Source of the DNA: Campylorhamphus procurvoides
Taxonomy: Eukaryota; Chordata; Aves; Passeriformes; Dendrocolaptidae
Assembly: GCA_013396655.1 (NCBI GenBank)
Contig: WBMV01008225.1
Coordinates: 469,928 to 533,927 of the forward strand
Reading direction: 5' to 3'
DNA: 64,000 nt
Shown here: in pieces, positions 49,272-63,287 of the stretch
How the letters are laid out: each line of letters starts with the position of its first letter
Numbering within the stretch: the stretch's first letter is position 1
The notes under the pieces: generated by a model
Told to the model about the DNA's origin: nothing
Database searches by the model: none
Seen by the model: the letters and a program-made list of their open reading frames with translations, nothing else
Position numbers and translations under genes: made by a program

Positions 49272-52200
49272 CCCAAATATTTTGGTTTCAGATGCAGAAA
49301 ACTTAAATGTTTCCCTTTTTTTGCCTGTCAAAATCTTTCTCCTATCCAAATTTTTCCCCAGAAAACAAATTATGACTATGTTTACAGAAACTTACATTTT
49401 AATAAAATTAAACCACATCTTCCTTTGGAAAATACATTTCAATAAAACACTTTAGTTCCTGCTTGAAATCAAACAAGGTATTACAGGAGCTTTTGGGACC
49501 AGGTTTAATCATGGCATGGTTTTGGGGGTCATAGTTTTAAGTTTCACCCCAGAATAGAGAGTAGCTTCTAGGGATGACAGCCAGTTTTTTGCTTATGAAA
49601 AAGAAAGTGGTGATTCTGGTCTCCACCTTTTTCCTTCTCCTTCTTCAGCCACATGTATTTACTGTTTCCCTTGGCTGGCTCGTGAGCGGCTTAACATGGC
49701 AGGGAGATGAGTCAGATCATTAATGTTTCTGAAAAACATCCAACAAGACAAATTTGGTCTGTGAGCTTTCACACCGTTCCTGAAACATGTATGAGAAAGG
49801 GGCAGGCCTGTGCAGCTGGGAATGGCGATGAAGAGAGAAGGTAGGATGACGTCTTTGGTAAAAGCAGGTTGTTAAATCAGCTTGGCCATCACACATTCAC
49901 TGGTGCCTGGGTTGGTATCATTGCCAGTGCTGGTAACAATTTTCCTGCATCATACAAGGCTTAAGGACAAAGAGTCAGCTTCATCCTTGGCATAATTCTC
50001 TTAGTGGAGTTGCAGGAGTTGTACTCAGGGTGACTTTGTCTAAAGTGTGCCTTTTCAACATAGCCACTAAATCAGCTCTCTTTTGTTTCTTTATTTGTGG
50101 CTAAACTGAATTAGCATCTTAAATAAATTGCCATGGGAATCAGAGATGCAATAGCTAGCTTGCTTTCTCTTGTGCATCTGCAAAGTCTTTTCATGGCAGT
50201 CTTTTCACAATCTCATGTACAGTGTTTGGACACTTGATCCATATCCATCAAGGGCTTTTCATGCTTATCTTGTTCCATAAAAAATCTAACACTGTAAGGT
50301 GCATAACATATGATATATGGTTGATGGTATAACATTTCTAGCACGTGTAATTTATATACACGGATGAAACCACTCCTTCTGGAGTGCCTTGTTGCCTATT
50401 TATTGTTTCTCACTCATGCTGATACATTATTTCTATATTTTGTGACAAGCAGATTGTAGAAAAGAAAGAAGCATAGGTAACTTGATTTGATTAAGCAGGG
50501 CATTGTCTTCATAGAGGACAAGGTAAGAAAAGAGATCTTTGTAGGAAGAGAGAAAGCTGAGAAGACAGGCCTTGTGATGAAGAGAGCTGTGGGAGTGGAT
50601 GAGTAAGAAAGCAGAAACTCTGAAAAGGCCTTGAAGCTCAGGACAAGAAAGCATGGCTTTCACAGGAGTCTCGGTAATGTGGCTGTGGTATGGAACAAAA
50701 GGTGACCTCAATTGCTGATTTTTTTTGTGGAAAACAATGCAGGTGCATTGGGAATCAGATTTAGGCTCACTAATCAAAATAATTAAAGTAATCAAATACT
50801 GTGATCACACAAGGGATCTCGGCAGATTTGCATTGTTAAAAGTATTAGAAAAGAGCTCTGGTAAAATAATGTTAGTGTGGGTTGCAAGTAGTTAACTAAG
50901 TAGGAAATCTGAGTAAAAGTAAAGGCAATGTAGGTTATATACTGTGGTGGCACGTGACGGGGCTGTGCAATTGCATCGGAATCTCAGATGTCATTGAAGA
51001 ACATGCCTAGTATGTCTCACTGTGAAGAAAAACTTGCAAACGTGACCCTGGTACATTGTGATGCAGCGCAATGTGCCAGAGCTCTTGTGCAGCCTGTCAG
51101 CAGAAGCCCCCGAGCTTCGACATGCCTTCCCATCTGAACGAGGTGCTAACTCCAGCATCTGCTTCTGCAGGCTGTTCGGCTCCCTTACCAAAGCAGAGGG
51201 CGAGAGGAATGACTTGTGCCAAGACTGTGCAGTAATGAATGTAGTGTGATTGCACTGCTTTAATTTGACCCCAGAAAAGGATCTTAAAATTAAGAGCTGT
51301 CAAGGCATTTAATACAATATGCCTAAAACATGGTGAAATGTGAGACTGGAGAGAAACAGAAAGCTGAAAAATACAAATGGATGTTTGTAAATCACTGACA
51401 TAAAGTGGTACAGAAGCCTGCAGAGGCAAATAGTAAAAGCTGGATAGACTCTAACAAGAAGCAGGATGCCTTTGGGAGTGTGACAGAGAAAGGAGTAAAT
51501 GCTGAGAGAGAAGAATTAATGAGAAAGGTCAGAGAAAAAACAGTGAAAGCCAAAAAGATGGCATGGTTTTTAAGGAGGATTTTAGCTATTTCCAAAGCAA
51601 AAACGAGCTCAAAGAGCCTGAGGCTTGAAGCATAAAGCATGATATTTATTCAGGGAGTTATTATAAAACACTTGATGAGAGCGGTTTTGGTGGCAGACAG
51701 GCCTCACAGCCAAACTAGAGACATAAGAAAGTAGGGCAGAGGTGGAATGAAATGGGATCAGCAGCTGTAAGCAGGGTATTCAATTAACTAGGAACAATTC
51801 AGTTCAAACAAAGGAGAGAGGAACTTGGGGAGGCAGGTGGGATCATAGATGGCTGAGGCAAGATCAGAAGGAGCTTATATTTCAAGGAGTATTCACTCCA
51901 TGCAATACCACTTTTGTCTCTATGTTAAGATCAGTAAACTGACAGAGACGTATTTGCTTCTGTGCAATATTGCCTTTCCTTAAATGATGTGGGGGGGCAG
52001 ACAGGGGGCCACGCTGTAGTGCTGAAGAGAGGGGAGACTCAACTTCTCCACTTTTCACAGCAGTAAGTTGCTAGATCAACTGGATTGTCTCACAGAACCT
52101 TACCCTAAGGTGCCTCTGTTGTGACTCTGCTCTTTTGGGGGGATTAGGACTGAAAGAACACAGTTAAGATGGAAGTGAAGAGAATCAGTCATAGGAGGAT

Positions 52201-52539
52201 CAATGAAGGTGGGGAGGTCAGGTCAGAAGGTCAGGGCAAGACATTTGTTACAGAGAAGTGAGAAATGACACTTTCAGCAAATAAAGCATGGTAGGAAGGA
52301 TGAGAATAAGAAAAAGAGTGGAGAGAAAAAAATCAGAGAACTTGCAAGTGAAATTTATTCTTTACAGTGAATATGAGCTAAACTTAATTTATAGGTTTTT
52401 TGTTATTTCATTCATATGTTTGATTGACCTAAAAGAAACAATGCATTGGAGATGCCTGCAGGCTCTCTAAAAGTGTTTGTATGAATATGCAGCAGATACG
52501 TGCTTTTCCTGAAGTGACCTACTGATTTATTTTTTCTCC
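49272..52539. other. Non-coding unique DNA with E-box patch
   Basis: No gene is recognised. A locally CpG-enriched patch at about 50.94-51.24 kb begins with GGCACGTGAC (50949-50958), one base from the CLEAR element bound by TFEB-type factors. A short plus-strand frame across it (51058-51249) has no family match. A further E-box CACGTG lies at 50342-50347. A 76-codon Lys/Glu-rich frame at 51405-51635 looks helical but has no supporting context. Confidence 0.45.
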
Positions 52540-52881
52540 TAGCACCTTAAGCCTTTTAATGCCTAGCAGCAAACCGTCAAGCACTAACCCTTCCCAGTCA
52601 GTCCCCCTTGTTCCCCTTCTAAAGAATGAAATGCAATATCTTGAACACCCAGAATGCGAAGGAGCTAATCATTGGCTCGCATTGTGGCTGGCAGGGCAGG
52701 CCCGCCTCTTTGGCTTGTGCTGACAAGCTGTTTATGTTTGTGCAAGGCCACCCTTTAACTCAGCCGCCCGATGGCCGTAATGGGACCAAGTGTCTGAATG
52801 CGGCAGGGAGCTGAATCTTCTCATCAGAGGCACAGCGAAATTCAGCCTCTGATACTCCTGTGTGGACTCTATGGAACACTA
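52540..52881 (+). promoter_or_regulatory. Possible promoter and first exon
   Basis: This stretch of raised GC and CpG contains an inverted CCAAT core (ATTGG, 52671-52675), a GC-box-like CCCGCC (52701-52706), and forkhead-type TGTTTAT/TGTTTG (52729-52740). It ends in CTA then GTAAGTA, a donor starting at 52882. It could be a small alternative promoter with a non-coding first exon on the plus strand. Frames across it are short and unrecognised. The motif set is generic, so an enhancer or chance is also possible. Confidence 0.25.
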
Positions 52882-52888
52882 GTAAGTA

Positions 52889-55800
52889 GCCTTCTGTCTT
52901 CTTCTGGCTTTTCCCGTAAGACTAAGGGCATGTTTTAGCAAGGCAGGTAGGTGCTGTCATTCACAGAGGCAGCTATTAAAGTGTTTTCCTCTGTCTAAAG
53001 TGAAAGGGCAGCTACTTGGTATGCAGTGTCATGACTACAAGGACCACGCGATTTCAATCTCAAATGAGATCTTCTTGGGAGGCAGAAGGGAAGAAGTTCA
53101 TAGGAACGCAACCCATTTAAACTTACTAGGTTTATTCTTTATATGCATATATATATTACTTCGTTTAATCTACATCTAATTCTTATTTTTAGCTGCATTT
53201 CCAGTATTTGATCATCCAGTCATATTTCAAGCAGCAGCAGTTTTTGAAAAGTCATGAGTAGCGTGGTTTGGAAAAGTGTGAAATTGCCAGAAATTAGATA
53301 ATGAATGCTTCCCAAAATGCTGATATGTGCTGTCATATTCAAAGATATATGCCTTGCAGCATAAAAGCAAAGTCATGTTCAGAGATTTCAGTCCTCTTTT
53401 TTGACTGCTACTTGGAAATGTTCACTTCACAGCACCACAGAGCAAAAGACTGCAGAGATGGAACGAGCCTGGCTTCTTGCATCTTTAATATGCCCTTTCT
53501 AATTTTCAGAATTTGAAACAAAATGTTACCTGTTTGGACAGTATTCTTCAACTTAGTCCTGCATCGCAGATATTGATGGACTTTTTAGATTTTTTTCTTC
53601 TATCATTTACACCAGCAAAGAAAATCGTAATGTCCCTGTCAGAGCTGGCCACCATGCAGAACCTCAGAACTAGTCTGGCCCTGAAGTTTTGGCAAGTCTG
53701 TGTCTAGGTTTCATGTGGTAAGTGAGTTTTAGACTATGAGTTCAAGATACCTGGGGGAAAAAAGTAGCAGTCACTGTAAATAAGCATGTTCATTATTCCT
53801 CTTTTTAAAACCACAGGAAAATAAGTTTCAGTCAGATCTTCATCAGCCTTGAGTCATGCAAAAAAAAAAAAAAAAAAGGCAAATTCCAAGTAAGGCCTGA
53901 TGCCACGTTCCCTTTGGTTTATTTAACTTGCCCCCAACGGATGTACCCAACAGGAGGATGTCCTGGGGGCTGTGTCCTCGTCTCTGCTGTGCTGCCTGCT
54001 TTCTGGGGCTGTGCACAGCTTCTGCAGAGAGCCCTGATGCAATCTGGAGACCTTTGGCTCAACTATCCTACTACTCACCTATAGGATCTTAAGGACTGCC
54101 TCATTCAATGAGTCGTGAATTGCAGAGGGCCGGTCAAGCAATATTATGTGTGGGAGGCAGTGGCTAAGAGACAGCTAGACAAAAACTTTTGAATAAAATT
54201 AGTCAAATTATGGGCAGCTGTTGCACTTGGTACATTTTAACTAGGTGGCCTGGATGCTGATGGTTGTTCAGCTCTGAGACTGAGCCTCCTGTACTGCAAT
54301 ACAGTGCATGTGTGGTAGTGTATGAACTAAAGCTAATTAACAGCAATGAGCTGCTTCTGTGCCAGGCTGTGAACATAAGCCAGTGTTTCAGTCAGTCACT
54401 CTCTAAGTAGCAGATAGATACTAAACCATGAGTAGTAAAGATGGAAATGAAATTATTTTTTGTCTATAGATGAAAGCAGGATCTCAGTACTTAAGTAACA
54501 GTGAAAGCCATGAGATACACATCAAGCATAAATAAATACACACCTAGGAGTTTTTGCTGTGCTTTCTCAGTACATAGTTAGGAGTAATCAATATGCTTAC
54601 CACATTGTCTCTCTCTCGACTAAAGAAAGAACTCCCTTGTGCATCACGAGCTCAGCACAACATGGCTGGCTCTCTAGGGGCAGACTGTGCCTGTTTGATT
54701 TGCACCAGGGTAAATAGGCGGAAGATTAAAATTGATTTTTTTTCCTCCCAGAGATCTAATTTTGAAGATGTATTCACAGGGCTTGCTAAAACAAGCTGAA
54801 TCAACATCCTTCATAAAAAACCCTCTGCTCTGAACTGCATAAACTATAATTGCACTTTCTGATTCTGTGATGGTAGGCAGTTTGTGAAAACAAAATTATT
54901 TTCTAATACTCATTAACAGAGCATTCAGATAGCCTGGGAAGAAGATAAGTACATCATCCTCAATATACAAAAGTAGGAAATTAAATCTGCAAAAAAGCTG
55001 GATATAGAACTAAGATGTACTTCCAAGGCTATGTTTTTACTGGAATTCATTCTCTCCCTCTGGCTCTGCAGTTGCACTGTATGTTGACTGTGGGATCACT
55101 TGCCAACATTTTCTTGTGGCTGAGGAAAATGCAGGCACATTTGTAATATACCTATTGTTCAGTTGTTCAGCACTTAGTGGAAGGTATTAATTTGAGGTTG
55201 ACTGAAACCCTGACCAGTATTCCCCAAATATATTTACACTTACCAGATTACTAGGTCTACTAGATTTCCCCTTCATTGCCCTTGAGAATGTCAGACCAGC
55301 TTCCAAAAATGATCAGTTGCTTGGGAAAGAACAGCTCTACATTAATAAGAATTTTGAGTTGTGGGAGCTGTAATTCATGACAGTGGACATTTGGATTTTT
55401 AGCGAAGGCAGACGGCTTCAAGGCTACTTTTCATCCCAGGTTTTTTGATTATTACCAGGTGCTCTGTTCACGTGTCCTATATGCTTGACACACATCAGTT
55501 AAGGTTATGATAAGGGAAAGCCTGTGAGTGAAATACCGCGTGCCATCCTCCCATCAGCTGTTTGAGTCTGACCAGGAAACTGAACAGTCAAGTAGCAGGA
55601 AGAAGTCTGAGGGTCTGAAGGAAGCGATGGCAGCCTTCTGTCAGGTTTGCATAGAATTCCTTGTAAAATCACTCACTATCAGAACTCAGGTCTCCTCAGG
55701 GATAAAGGCTGAGATTTGCAAACAACCCCTCCCCAGCCTCCTTGGCTAAGTTACCCTCTCTCTTAAATCTGAACCCTCTGACTGCTATCCCCCATGCTAA

Positions 55801-58800
55801 GATCCTCAATTTTTACCTATACCTATGAAAGCTTTTAAAATCTTTCATTTGTGGTTTGCTTGTTTTTGTGGTGTTTTTTTTCCAGGTCCCTTTTCCTACG
55901 TATTAGAACCATTTCTAGGTAAGTGATGTTGTTGCCACTAAAGTGGAACATGCTGATTGGTTCTGAAAAAAAATGAAAAATGCTAAGGATGCAGCATTGT
56001 CTATTACTAGTACCCAGATCTCACTCATATATATCAAGAAGAGAGGGTCATCTAATATGTGCTTTTTATTTTAGTGGTGTTACTTGGAGAAGGCACTGCA
56101 CTCAGCAAAGAAAAGGATTGTTAGGCAAGTTACAGGTGCTAAATTCACCCCAGGAGAACAGAGGAAGTTTCTCAACCAGGTATTTGCCACAGGGCCTATT
56201 ATGTAGGGTGGCATGCCTGAAATACAATGGAAAACTTGGGCAAAGACAGAAAGAAAAGATATCACTTCCACTCTTCCTTGCAGAAGAGTGGCAGAGAGTG
56301 AATTGCAGTGGCTAAGTGGTCTTCAGGCCCATACTGCCTTAAATCACCTGTATCTACTAGTGTCTGCTGGTTTGTTTGACTTCTCTCCCTCCTGTCTGAC
56401 TGACATGCGTGGCCTCCCTGCTAGCCAACAACGCTGAAAGAATCAAGCATCAGTGGCATTCAGGCTGTGCTCTGCTCTTAGGCTGGAAGATGTTCCCTTG
56501 GATTCCATAGGCAAGCCCTAAACTTTCTTCTTACTGGAATCACTGGCTTACAGAACAGGCTCTCTGCATTGCTGCTTTGCTTTCATAGTGTGTGAAAGGC
56601 AGTCTTGCAAACTACCTTGTTTCAGGTTACATACATGACTGGTAAACTATTAGCTTCAGCCTCCAGATGGCCCACCCTGATTTCTTTCTCTAGCTCACCT
56701 GTTTCAGGTCCAGAAAACAAATTGTATCCCAGTATGTCCTCAAGTAGGCAGGAAATATTATAGATGCCACTGCTTCTTCATCCATGAAGAAGCTTTTAAA
56801 TATTTCAGTTTCCTTCCTTTTGGCCTGTGTAGCTGCCAAAATCTAAGAAAGCAGCAATTTAAGCTCATAGCATAAAATGCCCCTAACTAAGAGGATAGCT
56901 TGCTGTGTTCTGTCCTGGTTGCTGCTGTCTAAAAAAAGAATTACCATGGCTGTCATTAGCCTTTTCTTCTTATCACTGCTGGTTCACAGCATGTAAAACT
57001 GAGAAGTACAGTATCCATTAAGATTCAAGGATTGCACTGCAGTTTCCCACATGAAATGAAATCATACTGAGGCTTGCTTTCTTCTTGACATCTTTCTTCT
57101 TATGCAGCATCTTCAGCTGACACTTTACCTAAAGCTCCCTAGGTATGGTGTAACTCCCTAATGTACCTTAACTGTAAAATGTTAATCTTTGTTATAGTGA
57201 TATTCTGGCATGGAATTCTGCAGGTCTTACTGTGGCAAAACTCTTGCTATTGGCAATAGGGAGGATGGGTAATTAAGAACTGAAATGGAACTGTGAGAGT
57301 TATAATAATTTCTCATATGTGTGGTTTAATTTTTGCTTCTGATTGGCATGCTCAGCTTTAGAGTGGTACCTTTGGCCTTCTTTTCTATTAGCTTTTGAAT
57401 GTGTAAGAGCAAGTTGACAGGTATTTGATGATGTTAATATCAACTCCAGCATTGCAGTGGCTGAAGTTTCCGCATATTATAGTTTTCATTTACATGCTGT
57501 CATGAGACCACCTGTCTAAAAAAAACCTGCCTCCTTCTCTCCATTTTCCTGGCCCTCTCTCCTGATACCCACTCTTCTCTCTCATTTTGTAATGTGTGTT
57601 TGATACGTATATACAATTTGGGATCCAGAGCTACACCAAAACATTTTCTTGGGTCATACTGACTACGGAAAATATTATGCTGTTACACTCCAATACACAA
57701 ATGGGAAAATATGAGCCAGGGCTACTGTGGCTTTGGCTGCAAAAGAGGGGATACAGGAATGGGAAGAGATGATCATACGGATAGGAAGAGCAGGGCCAGC
57801 ATCTTTTATATGTATACACGTATGTAGATCAGGATTTTTTCAACAGAGAAAATCTTATTTCCCAGCCTCAAGCTTCTCAGACTTTCACTCTAGCTTTTAG
57901 TTTCTTCTAGCCTGAGGCCCCTCATCCTGTCTTCAGCTCATGCCTGTATCGGGAGGGCATCTAGCTGCTCCATTGCCCATACCCCCTGCCTCAACCACAA
58001 AGTTCACAGCTTCTTCATCTTTCTGCCACAAGTCCTCTTCTCCATTTGTAGTGCCACCTTTTTCCCCAGGCTTCCCATATCCCATCTTCCTGAATCTTTG
58101 TGTTCCATATCATTTAAGATGCTTGTCCTCCCTGCCTTGTAGTCCTTAAGAGCTTCCCTAGAGCTCTTTGCTCCTTGCTGTGTTCTCCTCCTACTCTCTG
58201 TCTTCCTCACTACAGCCCAGTGTTTGCAATCTGAGAGACAGGGGCTGTTTGTTCTCCCCAGGAGTCTCAGGTTCTTCAGTGCAAAGGTCTCAACATACCT
58301 TGTTTTACCTCTTTCTTCTACTTGAAGGCAGGAAAGTAGGACAGGTCCAGGATAAACCAGTCACATAGTAGTCCTTTGTATGCTGTAAGAGTGGATAGCT
58401 CCAGGCAAGGTCAGAGACAGACTAAGCCAAGAAATATATAAGCATGGTATGCTTTCTTTTTTTTTTCTTGAAAATGTAGCCCTTTCTATTTATCTTGGCC
58501 AACAAAGTGTCCAGTATTCAACAAGTATCTTGTGAACCAACTTCAGACCCAGAGCTGCTTTTGAACTGTTCACTGTGATTCTTCATGTGCTCATTTCTTT
58601 GTGTTACCAGTCACATGGTAACATTTCTGATTCTTGGATGAATGATGTTTTCAAACAAAAAGAGGGATTTGGACACATTACTTTTGGTTCAGAACTCTTC
58701 ATGAATGCAGACATATGAAAATGTCTTACATCAGTGTTTCCTGGATACTTGCTTTTGAAAGAAAGCTTACTTATGTGAAATGAAAGTTTTGAAAAACAAT

Positions 58801-59760
58801 AATCCTGAGACAGTACAATTTTATAGGATCCAGGGCTGGTGGTTAATTTCTCAGAGTAGCAAATTATGATTCAGGGCAATACAGAGCAGAAGCGGGATCC
58901 GGCCACAAACTGAGTGTAGGTCCATGTTTAAGGGATGTGGTTGCCACAGAAGAGCAACTCAGAGCTTGAAGTAGGATTATAGTCAGAAGGAGGGTGGGGC
59001 TTACCTGCTGTTTCACAGTATATTTTCATAAGCAGCTTGAGCATTTGGCTTGAGGTTGTTTTCTTCCCCTGCTCTGGTCCATAATGTCCTGTGTGTATGT
59101 CAGCTGCAGCACTTGGCAGACCCCTGTGAGCTAATTCACCTCTCAGCTTGCGGAAAATGGATGCATTTTGTCATAGGGCAGTTTTCTGTCAGGCCATCAA
59201 CTGTATCTGTTCACTGGGAGTCCAACTAACTCTCAGTTCAAGGTAAGAACTGTGAGTGTGCAGCAAGAGGGGAAAAGGAACCCATTGAAAACTGTCTAAT
59301 GTTTGTCTTTTGAAATTCTGTTCTTCCAATATTTGACCTTTGCTGATGAAAACCACTGTGACATGCATTGAATGCTGTTTGCGGACTTGTTACTTAAAGA
59401 ATATGAAGTATCTGACCATTAACTCCTATTCTGTGGGCCTCAGTGTTGGAATAGGGAATCATCATTCCAACACACTTAGAAGGGTAAAGGCTGTGTACTT
59501 CTCCATCACCAGTGCTGTCAGAATGAGCTCATGTGCCCCAGGCAAGCCCCAATCCCTGCAGCCACAGATGTTAGTGAGACTTTATGAGAAGAAGTGGCTT
59601 AGTGTTATGCTTATTCTCCCTTTTTTTCTGAGGACAGCCAGGGACTACTGCAGGCTGTGGTGAAAACAGCCATGGGGCTTTTCCAACGAAGACACCAAGG
59701 TTATATAATGCATTGTGTTTTTGTCTGAGCTGTGTATTACTTTCTGTGAAAAAGAAGTGA
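52889..59760. other. Non-coding unique DNA
   Basis: No gene or repeat family is recognised. The region includes an 18-base A run at 53860-53877 and a pyrimidine-rich stretch at about 57.5-58.3 kb. It also holds isolated donor-like sites: plus strand AAG then GTAAGA at 59243, minus strand CAG then GTAAGC at 59007-58999, and minus strand TAG then GTGAGTAG at 54079. The interval 59104-59242 has an AG and a donor at its ends, with one frame open for 40 codons and then a stop. Its acceptor is weak, so no exon is called. Confidence 0.5.
53860..53877. repeat. Poly-A run, 18 bases
   Basis: Uninterrupted run of A. The 200 bp upstream contain no recognisable processed mRNA or retroelement, so it is probably a simple slippage tract rather than a retrocopy tail. 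Confidence 0.85.
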
Positions 59761-59800
59761 TACATTATAAACAAAATGCATACATTATAAAGCAAAATAC
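59761..59800. repeat. Imperfect 20-bp tandem duplication
   Basis: Two adjacent 20-bp units both begin TACATTATAA and continue with closely related CAAAAT-containing sequence differing by a one-base insertion. A small local duplication. Confidence 0.75.
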
Positions 59801-62800
59801 CAAAAGCACTGGAGCAGCCTGATTCTCAGTTGGAGCAGGCAGCAAAGGATTATCTCAAGATATTATCTCTTTGGAAGATCAGCTGATGGTTATGTGCCTT
59901 TCTGGAGTGGGACAGGCTTTTGCCAAACTCAAGTCACTTCAAGCTGAACTACTACAATAAAATACACAGTGAGTCCAGACCAACTGAATACAAGCATAGC
60001 ATCTCAGATGGCTGTTCCCAGAGCTGGCTTTAAGATGCTGGTGGTGATGATTAATAATGTCACAGCTAATTGGTCTTAAAAAATGTGTTATTGTCAGTGC
60101 CAAAATCTTCCTCATTTTATTTCATTAACAGTAAGTGAACTGAAGCTTTGCCTTGGACTCCTCCAAGGGTAGATTTGTCTCAGTTTATCAAACTTGTGGG
60201 TTTTTAGCCTGTACAAAGCCTGCTAGCTTGTTTGCATCAGAAGAATTATCTAGGACTTCAACTATGACCCAGTAGAAATCTGCATAAACTTATTTAAAAT
60301 CCTACATCAAGTAGTCTCATGCTAAAATCAAAGGTGAATACATAGCTGTGATGAAACACTGCCTTATTAATCTACCATCTGAGCTTCCATCTTTTAGGCA
60401 ATTGCACAGATTCAAACCAAATGGCAAGGTACATCTTCCACTGAGACCTTTCACCTGTCACTTTCCCAGAATTTAAGCTGCAAAGAACAGGCTGGAAAAT
60501 GGCTTGCTTTCATCTATACTTTTGCAATTTAGCACTCCCAATACAACCACACTAGACTAGATGGGAATAGAGTTCAGGCCAAGAGAGATACATATTCTGC
60601 CACCTACTGTGCATCACAACCTGTCCACCACTGACTGAGGAGGGACACTTTTTCCTTGCTTTAATGAACATGCAATGATGTTTCCAAAAACCTTTCAAGA
60701 ATCTACATACAAAGCTGCATAATCAATATCTAGGCTGCATCCTACTCCACTCTTGTCCTACTAATATTGCTAACATAGTTGATCTTGGTGAAAAATCAAT
60801 ATAGAAAATAACTGGGTGGTTTAGTACCTGGCATTTGAAAACATCCTAAATGGAAGCTGCCATTTTTCTGAGACCACAAATTGCTCCTAGGTGGTTGTTT
60901 TCCCTATCTGATCTGTTCTTTGTTGCAGTCTTTCCTGTATGAAGCTTTCTAGAGTAAATTTTCTCGCCATCAACCTGGTTAATATATTCCATCTCCCATT
61001 TTTTCCAGAAAACTAACATCCCTGTGCTTGAACACGGTACTTGACTGCCTCAAAGGTCGTGGAGACAAGAGTGTGAGAAAGTAATCATCAAATGATGTCC
61101 TATCCAGGCAGCAGTGAGGGGGCACACAGCTAGTCTGCCTGGAGGCAAGAGCTATCTATGGACATAGGATAGATACTAGGATGCTGGTACCCCATATGGA
61201 TGATATGAAAGAGGAAATGAATTTTGAATACAAAAAAGAAGGGAGAGAAAGATGGTGAATATGAGTCTGGGAAATGAATGGTCACTTAATATCAGTCCTC
61301 TATTTTTGAATTTTGAATTTCCTTGAAGTTTTCTTACAGAATTGTTATTTGCGAGGGCTGCCTTTGATGTAAATTAACTGTTTTTTTGAAAGAACAAATA
61401 CACTGAAGAGCACTTGGGAGATCACTGTGAATTAATGCATATGCTCCTTAGAGGGAAAAAAATTCAGTCAGAACAAGCCTCAGAAAATGAAAGAAGTTAT
61501 TTCCACCTCCTCTCCACTTTAACACCATGTCTCATCAAAACAAGTGTTCTTACTGCAAAGATAACAGTCATTCAACTTGTCCTGTACTGTGATAGCAGAG
61601 TGGGGAGAGAGCTCACATGCCCAGCAAACCACACAAGGGCTACTCTGCTGTGCCCCGTGAAATAATTGCTGTCCCCAAACCTGGAAGTCTGCTCTAGCAG
61701 GATCAGGTTCTTTGGTTTCATGGAAAGTATTGGTCCTGGTAAAAACATGATGTAGTCAGTTCACTCCACTTGATTACTAAGTGGAAGAATAACTCAACTG
61801 TTAACAAATCTTGCTTATTGCTGTTTCAAAAAATAACATTATTTGCTTCAGCTGATGTCCATGCATTTCAAGTGTTTTGCTGCTTATTACCTTGATGGGA
61901 GAACAGAACAGAAGAGAGGAAAAATGCTAGAATGCAGGCCCAAGATTCACAACTGTGATAGCAGCGGAGCAGTAGGGCACATGAAATCTGCTCTCATGTC
62001 CCTCTTGTTTGTGTGGCATGCTCTGGTTTCTAATAATAAAACTGAACTCGTCTGTACCCTTTAACGTTGGATCACTGGGTTGTATTTCACTGATCTGGAG
62101 GGCTGCCTTTTTTCACAATAGTTGTAGGAATATAATACCTTTGAGATCTCTACCTCGTGTGACTGAAATTATTTGATAGATTTTACAACTATTAAAAGGA
62201 ACTGTGACAGCGCAGGTGAAAAAAAGAAGAGAATGAATTTATAATTTCCTCCTTTGCTTCTACTGATTAGAGTCTGGTGGTTTTGGGTTTGGTTTCTTTG
62301 TTGTTGTTGTTGTGTTTTGTTTTTTAAATAATTTAACTGCATTTTACTTTAACAATCCAGTCATGCCAATCCTGCATCCAGGTACAAGATGAGTAGACAA
62401 TCAGCACAATCCTAATTGTGCAAATATGAAAAGCTGAGCAAGTGACAAGGCTCAGGACTTTTAGGCAGAGTGTTTACAATGGTGTTTTTATTTTGTTAAT
62501 GACTCACTGTACTGATTCACCCATGCTTTAGTGAAAGCTGCCTTGTTTAGAGAGTCTCACTGTTCAAACAGGGTAAGATTATTCCCAGCAGAAAAGCTTG
62601 GAAGAGTCCTCTGGGAAAACTAAAGACTAAATAAAACTTGTTATTTTAAATTTGAAGAACAAGCAGATAACAACTTTAAGCAATGGCAAAACTTTTTTAT
62701 CCACCATAAAATTGGTTAAAATTGGTTTCTCGATTTTTTTATTGGGAAAATAATGTTCTTCAGTACTGATTCAAAAGCCATGAAATATCCAAAAACATAA

Positions 62801-63239
62801 GTGACCCCTCAAGCCTTTGGTATATTGAGTTTAATCAGGGTATTATACTTTAAAATAGCTGAAAATAGGGACTGAAAGTGACTTGGGAGCTTTGAGTCAC
62901 GGACTTTCATGGGTTGCTTGTCAAAATTTTGCTTCTGATACTTTTGGTAAAATGTTCATTCTTGTAGTGAATAGCTTGGATCACCCCAGGAGTTCTCTAT
63001 TGAGCAACTGTCCATTGACTCCGAGAGTTGCCTTATTACAGGAAAAAAAACAAACCAAAACCAACCACCAAAAAAGAGAAAACCCATCAGCACAATAGAT
63101 TTGCTTCTCACCTGGAAGCATTTGGAGGATCTAAGTGGATCTGCACCCACTTCCCTGTTTATGGAAAACATGTTGCTCTAAATGATTTGCTGGACTGTTG
63201 AGCGATTTCAAGTAAAGCCCTGGATTTTCTTGTCCCCTT
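59801..63239. other. Non-coding unique DNA
   Basis: No gene is recognised. A (TTG)5 tract lies at 62298-62312 inside a T/G-rich patch. An A/C-rich low-complexity patch of opposite polarity lies at about 63041-63078. Short frames only. Confidence 0.55.
62298..62312. repeat. (TTG)5 microsatellite
   Basis: Five perfect TTG units inside a longer T/G-only stretch from about 62278 to 62320. Read directly. Confidence 0.85.
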
Positions 63240-63287
63240 GCAGAGAGGCTGTTTGTGCTGGGAGGGAGGGCTGCAAGGTCTGTTTGA

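Noticed and set aside
50433..50795. 120-codon minus-strand frame
   Set aside because: No domain, Leu/Ser-rich chance-like composition and no regulatory or splice context.
51405..51635. Lys/Glu-rich 76-codon frame that looks helical
   Set aside because: The composition follows from purine-rich DNA; no promoter, splice sites or family match.
53860..53877. Poly-A run as a retrocopy tail
   Set aside because: No intronless mRNA-like or LINE-derived body could be recognised upstream and no flanking target-site duplication was seen.
56640..56760. Minus-strand CAG/GTGAGC donor near 56.70 kb with an overlapping plus-strand acceptor-like tract
   Set aside because: Signals on opposite strands overlap and no partner site gives a plausible exon.
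59104..59242. Possible 139-nt plus-strand exon ending in AAG/GTAAGA
   Set aside because: The acceptor tract is interrupted by purines, and the only long frame stops before the donor; evidence is too thin.
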